Below, one piece after another: positions 57,304 through 64,000 of a stretch of DNA of 64,000 nucleotides; within the stretch, counting starts at the first letter, position 1; each line of letters opens with the position of its first letter. Under the pieces are notes generated by a model. That model did no database searches, was not told the DNA's origin, and saw nothing but the letters and a program-made list of their open reading frames with translations. The translations under genes and the position numbers were made by a program. Origin of the DNA: Mesorhizobium escarrei (lineage in GTDB: Bacteria > Pseudomonadota > Alphaproteobacteria > Rhizobiales > Rhizobiaceae); the NCBI RefSeq assembly GCF_935825525.1, contig NZ_CAKXZT010000079.1:48155-112154 (forward strand), given 5' to 3'.

Positions 57304-58833
57304 GTCAATTTGGCGCTCCATTTCCACCTCGGCCCCTAGGCTTTCGATGTCGCGGAAGATCGAAGCGACAGCCAGCGTGCGCCCTTCGCGCTTGAAGCGG
57401 AGCAGGCAATCCTTGGCAACAATGTCGCCATCGATCACGATCTCGTCCCATTGCGCGGCATGGCCGACATAGTTGATGGGAACATCGTAGTGCTGGCTCC
57501 AGAAGAACGGCACGGCGACGAATTTCTGGCGATGGCCGAGCATGTTGAGGGCTGCGGTTCGCCCCTGCCTCTCGGCAACCACCCAATGCTCGACCCGAAT
57601 GTTCTCGCCACTGTGGGGATCCGGCCACCGCGCAATGTCGCCGGCCGCGAAGATGCCTGGTGCGCTCGTCTCCAAAAAGGCGTTTACCACGACACCGCGG
57701 TCAAGGATGAGCCCCGCCGTTTCGGCAAGCCCTGTCCGCGGCCGCACGCCGATGCCGGCGACGACGAGATCCGCCGCCAACGTATCGCCACCGCTGAGTT
57801 TCACCTCGCTGGCGTCGATGCTGCTGGCGGTGTCCTCGAGATGGAACACGACACCATTCTCCTCATGGAGGACGCGGATGAAGTCGGCCATTTGCGGACC
57901 CATGATCCGTTCCATCGGCCGTTTTTCCGGCGCCACGACATGAACTTCGATCGCGCGCGAGCGCAGGGCCGCGGCAACCTCCAGGCCAATGAAACTGGCG
58001 CCAAGCACGACGGCGCGGCGCGCAGTCGTGGCCCGCTCGATGATCGCCTTGCAGTCTGCGAACGAGCGCAGCGTGTGAACATGTGGCTGGTCGGCGCCTT
58101 GTATGGTCAGGCGAACCGGTTCGGCTCCGGTCGCCAGGAGTAGCCTGTCGTAGGGAGTCCGGGCCCCGTCCGCCAGCACAACCTCGCCAGAACCTGCATC
58201 GATGCTGGCGACATCCGCATTTAGTCGCAGCTCGATATCGTTCTTCGAATAGAAGCTTTCTCGGCGCAGCGGAATCCAATCCTCCGGTGCTTTGCCGGCG
58301 AGGTAGTCCTTGGAAAGATTGGGCCGATCAACCGGCGGCGCTTCGTCGTTGCTGAGCATGACAATGCTGCCTTGATAATGTTCGCGCCGTAGTGTTTCTG
58401 CCGCCGCGAAACCGGCGGCGCCGCCACCCACAATGACGATCTTCCCCGGAACCCGGCCGGAACTTCCATCGCGCTGCTTGGGTGCCATCCGCTTGCGCTT
58501 CTCGCCCACGACTATCCGATCATCGCGTTGTTCCACCGACCAGCAAGCGAGTGGACTGAATGCAGGGGCGCGCAGGGCCTCGCCTGTCCGCAAATCAAAA
58601 CACGCGTGATGCCAGGGACACCGGACGGTGTCTTCCACCACAAGACCGTCGACGAGCGGCCCGCCATAATGTGTGCATGTCGCGCCGATGGCGAAGATCT
58701 CGGCCCCGCGGCGCACCAGCAGCACCGGCTCATCGCCGCAATGGCCGAGGAGCTTTCCGCCATCGGCAAGGTCGGATAACGCGATGCCCTCGACCAAATC
58801 CGGCCCGCTCGGTTTGGCATGACCTTCAGCCAT
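57286..58833 (-). CDS. Rieske [2Fe-2S] and FAD-dependent pyridine nucleotide-disulfide oxidoreductase
   Basis: The 515-residue flavoprotein has an N-terminal Rieske domain (Cys53 and His55 in CTHYGG; Cys72 and His75 in CPWHH) and a C-terminal FAD/NAD domain (IVIVGGGAAGFAAAETL and VVLGASFIGLEVAAAL, then APGIFAAGDIARWPD). It resembles AIFM3-type and ferredoxin-NAD reductases of degradation pathways. It lacks an oxygenase partner here. Its last codons coincide with a 31-base repeat. It is divergent from a stress-type SDR, and GCAAC-N16-CGTT on its strand (58994-58970) could be a weak EcfG-type promoter. Confidence 0.9.
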   Translation of the reverse strand: MAEGHAKPSGPDLVEGIALSDLADGGKLLGHCGDEPVLLVRRGAEIFAIGATCTHYGGPLVDGLVVEDTVRCPWHHACFDLRTGEALRAPAFSPLACWSVEQRDDRIVVGEKRKRMAPKQRDGSSGRVPGKIVIVGGGAAGFAAAETLRREHYQGSIVMLSNDEAPPVDRPNLSKDYLAGKAPEDWIPLRRESFYSKNDIELRLNADVASIDAGSGEVVLADGARTPYDRLLLATGAEPVRLTIQGADQPHVHTLRSFADCKAIIERATTARRAVVLGASFIGLEVAAALRSRAIEVHVVAPEKRPMERIMGPQMADFIRVLHEENGVVFHLEDTASSIDASEVKLSGGDTLAADLVVAGIGVRPRTGLAETAGLILDRGVVVNAFLETSAPGIFAAGDIARWPDPHSGENIRVEHWVVAERQGRTAALNMLGHRQKFVAVPFFWSQHYDVPINYVGHAAQWDEIVIDGDIVAKDCLLRFKREGRTLAVASIFRDIESLGAEVEMERQIDLVVKA

Positions 58834-58967
58834 TTTCCTCTCCCTTGACGCGGTCCAGTGGCAAAATCGCCTGTACGGCCGAGAAGCGGGAAATCGTCAG
58901 GTCACCAGCCTCGGAATACCTTCTGCCTGGCTGGCGCGCGTTCAGGTTCTCGGACACCGCTTGTGCC

Positions 58968-58992
58968 GGAACGTCCGGCCGCCTCATTCGTT
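58968..58992 (+). promoter_or_regulatory. EcfG (general stress) promoter of the SDR gene at 59117
   Basis: GGAAC (58968-58972), 16 bases, CGTT (58989-58992): an exact match to the alphaproteobacterial EcfG/RpoE2 consensus. It lies 125 bases before the ATG. Confidence 0.7.
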
Positions 58993-59116
58993 GCCAGTTG
59001 GGCAGTACACGCCGTCGATTTCCTGGCGTTTGGATTCGTTACTGAAGGAATGACGCCGTCGCGTAAACTTTTTCGCCGGACATGCGTTGTTCGTTCTCCA
59101 AGCCAAGGAGACAGCC

Positions 59117-60088
59117 ATGCAGATGAAATCGGAAATCGCCGGCGAGGCCGCCAAGCAACGCCACATCCAGCGCGGCATCGACGCCAAGGACAAATCGAAG
59201 GGCAACGGCAAGCAACCAGGCGCCATGCAGGCCGGAGCACGCAAATATCCCGAGCCGCCCTTTCCCGAGCAGCACCAGCCGAAGCCGGGGCACGAATGGG
59301 CGATTGAGCCGGCGCCGCTTTACGACGCGCCATTCTATATCGGATCAAAAAAGCTCGATCGCAAAGTGGCCGTCATCACCGGCGGCGATTCCGGCATCGG
59401 CCGAGCCGTGGCCGTGCTCTATGCGCGCGAAGGCGCCGATGTGGCGATCGTCTATCTGTCCGAGGATAAGGATGCTGAAGAAACGAAGAGGGCCGTCGAA
59501 GCCGAGGGCCGGCGCTGCATGCTGGTCAAGGCCGACGTCAGCGAACGCGACCACTGCCACAATGCTGTGGCTGAGGTGGTGAAGGAATTTGGCCGGATCG
59601 ACGTGTTGGTCAACAACGCCGCTTTCCAGATCCATTCCAGCGACTTCAGCGAACTGACCGAGGAGCATTTCGACACGACGCTGAAGACCAACCTCTACGG
59701 CTATTTCCACATGGCGCAGGAGTCCGTTCCGCATATGAAGCCTGGTTCGGCGATCATCAACAGCGGCTCCATAACCGGCATAGAGGGCTCGAAGCAGCTG
59801 GTCGATTATTCGATGACCAAGGGCGGCATTCATGCCTTCACGCGCGCACTGTCCGGCAACCTCATTGAAAAGGGAATTCGGGTGAACTGCGTGGCGCCAG
59901 GCCCGGTGTGGACGCCGCTCAACCCGTCGGACAAGCAAGCCGGCGACGTTTCGAAATTTGGCGCGGACACGCCGATGAAACGGCCGGCGCAACCGGAGGA
60001 AATCGCGCCCGCCTATGTGTTCCTGGCCTCGCCGCATTGTTCAAGCTACATCACCGGCGAGATACTGCCGATCATCGGCGGCTACTGA
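59117..60088 (+). CDS. SDR-family oxidoreductase with long N-terminal extension (stress type)
   Basis: The 323-residue protein carries a basic, proline-containing extension of about 75 residues. An intact SDR domain follows: VAVITGGDSGIGRAVAVLYA, NNAAFQ, and YSMTK as catalytic Tyr/Lys, near residue 240. Extended SDRs of this sort (YghA, YhdF) are stress-induced in many bacteria. AAGGAGA precedes ATG 59117. An exact EcfG promoter lies upstream. It is followed after 88 bases by the HAD-ATPase fusion, which may share the transcript. Confidence 0.92.
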   Translation: MQMKSEIAGEAAKQRHIQRGIDAKDKSKGNGKQPGAMQAGARKYPEPPFPEQHQPKPGHEWAIEPAPLYDAPFYIGSKKLDRKVAVITGGDSGIGRAVAVLYAREGADVAIVYLSEDKDAEETKRAVEAEGRRCMLVKADVSERDHCHNAVAEVVKEFGRIDVLVNNAAFQIHSSDFSELTEEHFDTTLKTNLYGYFHMAQESVPHMKPGSAIINSGSITGIEGSKQLVDYSMTKGGIHAFTRALSGNLIEKGIRVNCVAPGPVWTPLNPSDKQAGDVSKFGADTPMKRPAQPEEIAPAYVFLASPHCSSYITGEILPIIGGY

Positions 60089-60176
60089 GAACTTGTCGCC
60101 CGCACTGCCTCGATCATCATGGACCTCTCGCCTGTGACGGTGGTAGCGGCGATCTCAGATAAGAAATGGTCGACAG

Positions 60177-61889
60177 ATGTATTTCATTGCCTTGGCGACG
60201 GACTATGACGGCACGCTGGCGCACGACGGGATCGTAGCTGAAAAGACGCTTGCAGCCCTCGAACGGTTCAAGAAAAGCGGCCGCAAGCTCATCCTCGTCA
60301 CTGGCCGCGAACTGCCCGACCTCAAGCGGGTTTTTCCCGAGCTCGGCGTGTTCGACAAGGTCGTCGCCGAAAATGGGGCGTTGATCTACACGCCTGCCAG
60401 CGAGGAAGAACGTGCGATCTCACCGGCACCGGCGCCGAAATTTGTCGCCAAGTTGAAGAAACGCGGCGTCAAGCCGCTTTCAGTCGGACGGTCGATCGTT
60501 GCGACCTGGGAACCACACCAGGCAACAGTTCTTGAGGTCATCAAGGAACTCGGGCTGGAGCTGGAAATCATCTTCAACAAGGGCGCGGTGATGGTGCTGC
60601 CCAGCGGCATCAACAAGGCAACCGGGCTGGCAGCCGCACTTGAGGACCTCAGGCTGTCGCCGCACAATGTGGTCGGTATTGGCGATGCTGAAAACGATCA
60701 TGCGTTCCTGCAGGCCTGCGGCTGCAGCATCGCTGTCGCCAATGCACTTGCAGCGGTCAAGGATACAGCCGATCTTGTAACGCGCGGCGCGCGTGGAAAG
60801 GGCGTCGAGGAACTGATCGAAAAGCTGGTAAAGCGTGATCGGGAATTTGTCCGAAAAGCCCGTGACGGTATCCTTCTCGGTTCGGTCGGCGGCGACGAAG
60901 TCTATCTGACGCCGACCGACACGGTTCTGATCACCGGAAGCTCCGGCATCGGCAAATCCACCTTGGCCACCGCACTGACGGAACGCTTCGTCGAGAACGG
61001 ATTTCAATTCTGCGTTTTCGATCCGGAAGGCGACTATGATGGCCTCGAAGGCGCCGTCCGGATAGGCGATGGCTCAAGCGAACCGACAAAGGCACAAGTG
61101 CTCGACCTGATCGAAAAGCCCGACACCAATGTGGTCGTCAATGGGCTGGCGTTGCGGGTCAATGAGCGACCAGACTTCTTTGCCGACCTGCTCCCCGGTC
61201 TTGGCAATTTCCGCTACCGTACGGCGAGGCCGCATTGGCTGGTCATCGACGAGGCGCATCATCTTCTGCCCAAGAAGCGCGACGACACGCGCGCCATCCT
61301 ATCGTTGGAATTGCCGGGCACTGTCCTGATCACCGTTCATCCGGAGGCGATCTCGACCGACGCCCTGCGTCTGGTCACTGCCGTGATTGCGCTCGGTCCC
61401 AAGGCCAAGAATGTCATCAGGGCCTTTTGTCAGGAGACGGACACCAAGCCGCCAAAGGATATTCCCTCGCCAGAAGGCGAGCGCGTGCTGTTCTGGCGGC
61501 CGCAAGCCCGCAAGAAAATTGCCATGGTCAAAGCGATCGAGCCGCGCCAGTCGCTCAAGCGTCACAGCCGCAAATATGCAGAAGGTCAACTCGACGAGGC
61601 CGGCAGCTTCTATTTCAGAGGTCCCGACAACGCGATGAATCTCCGGGCCCACAACCTGATGATCTTCGCCCAGATTGCCGAGGGCATCGACGACAGAACC
61701 TGGGAGCATCACCTGCGCGCCGGCGACTATTCCGAATGGTTTCGCCGACAGATCAGGGACAAGGAGCTGGCGCGCGAGACCGCCGAGGCGGAAAAGGACG
61801 AAATGCTCTCGGCGCAGGAGAGCCGCAAGCACGTTCTGGATGCGGTACGTCGCCGTTATACGGCTCCTGCCACCGCCCCGGAGGAATAG
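60177..61889 (+). CDS. HAD phosphatase fused to a P-loop ATPase
   Basis: The 570-residue fusion has a Cof-type HAD domain at residues 1-215 with DYDGT (Asp9, Asp11) and IGDAENDHAF. A HerA/FtsK-like ATPase follows, with Walker A GSSGIGKST near residue 260, FDPEGDYDG and Walker B LVIDEAHHL. A C-terminal domain (FYFRGPDNAMNLRAHNLMIFAQIAEGIDDRTWEHHLRAGDYSEWFRRQI) ends it. The HAD substrate is probably a phosphorylated sugar or similar; the coupling to an ATPase is unexplained. Fusions like this occur in stress loci of soil bacteria. Confidence 0.85.
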   Translation: MYFIALATDYDGTLAHDGIVAEKTLAALERFKKSGRKLILVTGRELPDLKRVFPELGVFDKVVAENGALIYTPASEEERAISPAPAPKFVAKLKKRGVKPLSVGRSIVATWEPHQATVLEVIKELGLELEIIFNKGAVMVLPSGINKATGLAAALEDLRLSPHNVVGIGDAENDHAFLQACGCSIAVANALAAVKDTADLVTRGARGKGVEELIEKLVKRDREFVRKARDGILLGSVGGDEVYLTPTDTVLITGSSGIGKSTLATALTERFVENGFQFCVFDPEGDYDGLEGAVRIGDGSSEPTKAQVLDLIEKPDTNVVVNGLALRVNERPDFFADLLPGLGNFRYRTARPHWLVIDEAHHLLPKKRDDTRAILSLELPGTVLITVHPEAISTDALRLVTAVIALGPKAKNVIRAFCQETDTKPPKDIPSPEGERVLFWRPQARKKIAMVKAIEPRQSLKRHSRKYAEGQLDEAGSFYFRGPDNAMNLRAHNLMIFAQIAEGIDDRTWEHHLRAGDYSEWFRRQIRDKELARETAEAEKDEMLSAQESRKHVLDAVRRRYTAPATAPEE

Positions 61890-61908
61890 GGAGCGAGAAG
61901 GATCACCC

Positions 61909-62022
61909 ATGCTCGGAGGCACGGGCCATGTTGGTTCTGCTGCAGCCATGTCGCTTTTACAGCAGGGCGAAGCGGTGGCCGGGTTACCGCTTCATCCATG
62001 CCGAGTTCCATTTCATCCATGA
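61909..62022 (+). pseudogene. 5' relic of an NmrA/epimerase-type gene
   Basis: The 37-codon frame begins MLGGTGHVGSAAAMSLLQQGEAVAG, the Rossmann start GGTGxxGS of NAD(P)-binding proteins, and then loses resemblance and stops at 62022. The rest of the gene is absent and the next gene runs the other way. It is a truncated remnant. Confidence 0.5.
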
Positions 62023-62026
62023 CTGG

Positions 62027-62473
62027 TCAGGGTTCACTGTATCCACTGGCAAAGAGGCGCAAGTCATAGGCCTCGGGATCGCGACGAAAGATCAACGCGC
62101 CCTTGCGTTGGGAATTCTGTGGGACATAGTCGAGCGTAGCGCTGCTCTCCTCGACGACCTCATCGCCATTGCGGAGTTCACCTTTGATCTCGACAGCAGC
62201 AACTGATTTCCCCGCCCTGTTTGCAGCGGCGAACTCGACCACGTAGCCGCCCTCGGTGGCCGCGACCGCCAGCGGCAGCACAACGATCCGAGCGGTCCCA
62301 TCGCTTGTGCTCAAGCCATCGACGACAAGGTAGCTAAGCACGGCAAGCAGGGCTACCGAGCTTATTCCCGCCACGACCCACTCCGTGACCGAAGTTCCGG
62401 GTTTGCGTGTCTTTGCTTTGTTGTCGGACTGCTGCTTCTGTTGCCTGTCGCCTTTTGCGGAATTCTTTGTCAC
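62027..62473 (-). CDS. TIGR02588 family protein
   Basis: The 148-residue protein has a Lys/Gln-rich cytoplasmic head (first 30 residues), one membrane helix (about 31-50) and a soluble beta-rich domain with AAANRAGKSVAAVEIKGEL and DYVPQNSQRKGALIFRRDPEAYDLRLFASGY. The GTG start overlaps the stop of the upstream membrane gene (GTGA), so the two are coupled. The pair is a known conserved module in rhizobia and cyanobacteria, without a defined function. Confidence 0.82.
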   Translation of the reverse strand: MTKNSAKGDRQQKQQSDNKAKTRKPGTSVTEWVVAGISSVALLAVLSYLVVDGLSTSDGTARIVVLPLAVAATEGGYVVEFAAANRAGKSVAAVEIKGELRNGDEVVEESSATLDYVPQNSQRKGALIFRRDPEAYDLRLFASGYSEP

Positions 62474-63312
62474 AGAATGAGCCTCGCAACCGCCGCCCCG
62501 AGCGCGCCAGGAAACGACAGAACCACGACTGCACTGAGTGTCTCCGAAAAGCCGGCGCCATCGGTCCTGCCGAAGGTCCACAGGATATAAAGGTTCACAA
62601 GCATCACCAGGACATAGCCGACGATCGCATAGCGAAAGAAGATGCTGACCAATCCAGCGCCTGGCTCGGGACTGTGCGAGCCGCGGAATTCGAACTCGTA
62701 GACGAAGGCGTGCATGAGAGCGAGGGTGACCACAACCAGGGCGATTTCCTGCCAGGGTTGCATCTTGTAAGCGATGAGGACGACCTCTTCCGTTGGTGCG
62801 ATGTTCACCGATAGAAACAGCGCTCCGACCACCATCAGGAACAGCTCTCCGGTGTAGCCGGGCTCGGGAATGTCCTCCTCCTCCAACAAACCCGTGCCGA
62901 GCTGAGCGCGCGCCAAAGATGCTCCGAGACTGCCTGGGACAACCTGCACCGCAATTTTGCCAATCACCTCCCGTAGCGGCATTTCGACGGTCACGATGCC
63001 GAAAATGAAAAACACCGCCGTAGCCGCCACAGCGGCCACAAGTATGGCCACAAAAGCATCGGCGATGCGGTCGCGGAGCGCCACCGTCTGACGAAAGCCT
63101 CCGTACTTGTGCAGCAGCACCAGCATTGGCAAAGTGACAGCGAGGAACAGGGCGAGCCGCAGTGGGTGAAGGTGAAAGCCCAGCGCCCAAGCTTCCATGG
63201 TCATCAGCACCGGGACGGCGAAGATCAACGCCCCGGCAAAGGCACGCCCGAGACCAATCCAGAACTCACGCGGCGTTAGCGCATGCCTGACGATGATCTC
63301 GGTTGGCGCCAC
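62470..63312 (-). CDS. TIGR02587 family integral membrane protein
   Basis: The 280-residue protein starts at GTG 63312, preceded by GGGAG, and has about seven or eight membrane segments. ALRDRIADAFVAILVAAVAATAVFF and SVNIAPTEEVVLIAYKM are conserved stretches. It may start earlier (63390), but that would add 26 residues without the family pattern. It is coupled to the TIGR02588 gene, so the two probably form a complex. A near-exact EcfG promoter lies 33 bases before the start. Role unknown. Confidence 0.85.
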   Translation of the reverse strand: MAPTEIIVRHALTPREFWIGLGRAFAGALIFAVPVLMTMEAWALGFHLHPLRLALFLAVTLPMLVLLHKYGGFRQTVALRDRIADAFVAILVAAVAATAVFFIFGIVTVEMPLREVIGKIAVQVVPGSLGASLARAQLGTGLLEEEDIPEPGYTGELFLMVVGALFLSVNIAPTEEVVLIAYKMQPWQEIALVVVTLALMHAFVYEFEFRGSHSPEPGAGLVSIFFRYAIVGYVLVMLVNLYILWTFGRTDGAGFSETLSAVVVLSFPGALGAAVARLIL

Positions 63313-63344
63313 GTCCGCTCCCTCAGAGATAGCCTGCGGGGAAC

Positions 63345-63369
63345 AATGTTTCCTGGGCAATCTTGTTCC
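63345..63369 (-). promoter_or_regulatory. Probable EcfG promoter of the TIGR02587/02588 pair
   Basis: On the minus strand GGAAC (63369-63365), 16 bases, CATT (63348-63345). One base differs from the consensus (CGTT). It lies 33 bases before GTG 63312. Confidence 0.55.
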
Positions 63370-63434
63370 GGACCACTGCATCTTCTCCACAGTCGAACGG
63401 CGCTGCGATGTTCAAACCCAAGCCAAACCTATTG

Positions 63435-63459
63435 GGAACTCGCGAGCCAGCTTTCCGTT
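63435..63459 (+). promoter_or_regulatory. EcfG promoter of the DUF296 gene
   Basis: GGAAC (63435-63439), 16 bases, CGTT (63456-63459). Exact match to the consensus, 53 bases before the ATG at 63513. It points away from the one on the other strand, so the gap holds two divergent EcfG-type promoters. Confidence 0.7.
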
Positions 63460-63512
63460 CAACTCTCGATCGAGTGACAGGGCAAAGCCGACACAGCGTC
63501 TGGAGTGAAATC

Positions 63513-63956
63513 ATGAAATCGCAGCTCGTCGCCGAAAGCGCCGGACAAAGGACGTTCGTTGTGGTGCTTGATCCCGGCGAGGAAGCGTTCGCGGCGCTTA
63601 CAGCTTTCGCGGTCGATCACGATATTGGCGGCGCCTCGCTGACCGCGCTCGGCGCCTTCGAAAGGGCGACTGTCGGCTGGTTCGACATCGAGGAAAAAAC
63701 TTATCGGAAAATCCCGGTGCTGGAACAGTGCGAGGTGCTCAGCGCGGTCGGCGACGTTGCGATGGGCGACGACGGCAAGCCGAGCCTTCACGTCCATGCG
63801 GTGCTCGGATTGCGCGACGGCAGCACGAAGGGCGGACATCTTCTCGATGGCATTGTTCGGCCGACTCTCGAAGTCACATTGGTGGAAACGCCTGGTCACC
63901 TGCGCCGCAGAAAGCGTCCGGAACTCGGCATCGCCTTGATCGATCTGGATGCCTGA
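63513..63956 (+). CDS. PPC/DUF296 domain protein
   Basis: The 147-residue protein is a single PPC (DUF296) domain. The metal-site pattern is HVHAVLGLRDGSTKGGHLLDGIV, with His residues near 93 and 95 and a later His. The start MKSQLVAESAG fits. Such proteins are trimers in bacteria; a DNA-binding or enzymatic role is not settled. It has an exact EcfG promoter upstream. It is divergent from the TIGR02587/02588 pair. Confidence 0.9.
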   Translation: MKSQLVAESAGQRTFVVVLDPGEEAFAALTAFAVDHDIGGASLTALGAFERATVGWFDIEEKTYRKIPVLEQCEVLSAVGDVAMGDDGKPSLHVHAVLGLRDGSTKGGHLLDGIVRPTLEVTLVETPGHLRRRKRPELGIALIDLDA

Positions 63957-64000
63957 AGCCAAACGCGGATCAGGCTAGTGGATCGCGGTAGGGACGCCCA

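Overview
The window is high-GC DNA of an alphaproteobacterium of the order Hyphomicrobiales, and Mesorhizobium or a close relative fits best. The gene types point there: a MucR/Ros zinc-finger regulator, DUF2336, DUF1491 and DUF5330 proteins, a rhizobial-type asparaginase II, and a betI-betC choline-O-sulfate operon. The intergenic palindromes (arms CGAAAATCG/CGATTTTCG, GCGACGCGCTTTAGG) are also of a rhizobial kind. It looks chromosomal, with one tRNA gene and no intact transposase, integrase, phage gene or CRISPR array. The genus is inferred from gene content; no search was run.

Layout. 1-10.5 kb: a groEL with no adjacent groES, two small hypothetical genes, an MttB-family methyltransferase divergent from a TetR regulator, a class A PBP, a DUF1214/DUF1254 pair, DUF2336 and DUF1491. 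10.5-16 kb: a peptidoglycan-binding protein overlapping a membrane histidine kinase, then DUF5330, SufE, MucR and a frameshifted SH3-like secreted protein. 16-25.6 kb: oligopeptidase B, a SET protein, two c-type cytochromes, superoxide dismutase, a branched-chain aminotransferase, a haloacid dehalogenase, an L,D-transpeptidase and a DUF853 ATPase. 25.9-33 kb: two methylmalonyl-CoA mutase subunits, an AbrB-Doc toxin-antitoxin pair, a GreA/GreB-family factor, asparaginase and an SCP2-type thiolase.

33.2-39.6 kb is a choline-sulfate/choline to glycine betaine operon (betI, betC, a PLP-dependent dehydratase, betA, betB), with a BetI-box-like site upstream. A phosphohexomutase and tRNA-Pro(CGG) follow. 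At 41.5-44.7 kb a universal stress protein diverges from a kinase/P-loop protein and trxC across a perfect TTGAT-N4-ATCAA (FNR/FixK) box.

45-56 kb is a catabolic locus. A GntR/FCD regulator and a peptide-type ABC transporter operon carrying a DapA-family lyase run leftward. Two Gfo/Idh dehydrogenases, a second DapA-family lyase and perhaps a HAD phosphatase run rightward. Between them lies a nearly perfect 20-bp palindrome that is probably the regulator's operator. The substrate is unknown.

56.2-64 kb looks like a general-stress block: a Rieske-FAD reductase, an SDR with a stress-type N-terminal extension, a fused HAD phosphatase/P-loop ATPase, a TIGR02587/TIGR02588 membrane-protein pair and a PPC/DUF296 protein. 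Two exact GGAAC-N16-CGTT motifs and one near match sit at its gene starts, so control by an EcfG (RpoE2) sigma factor is the main regulatory inference. Relics include a RES-domain fragment, the 5' end of a GGTGHVGS Rossmann gene, and 31-bp inverted repeats around an SDR gene.
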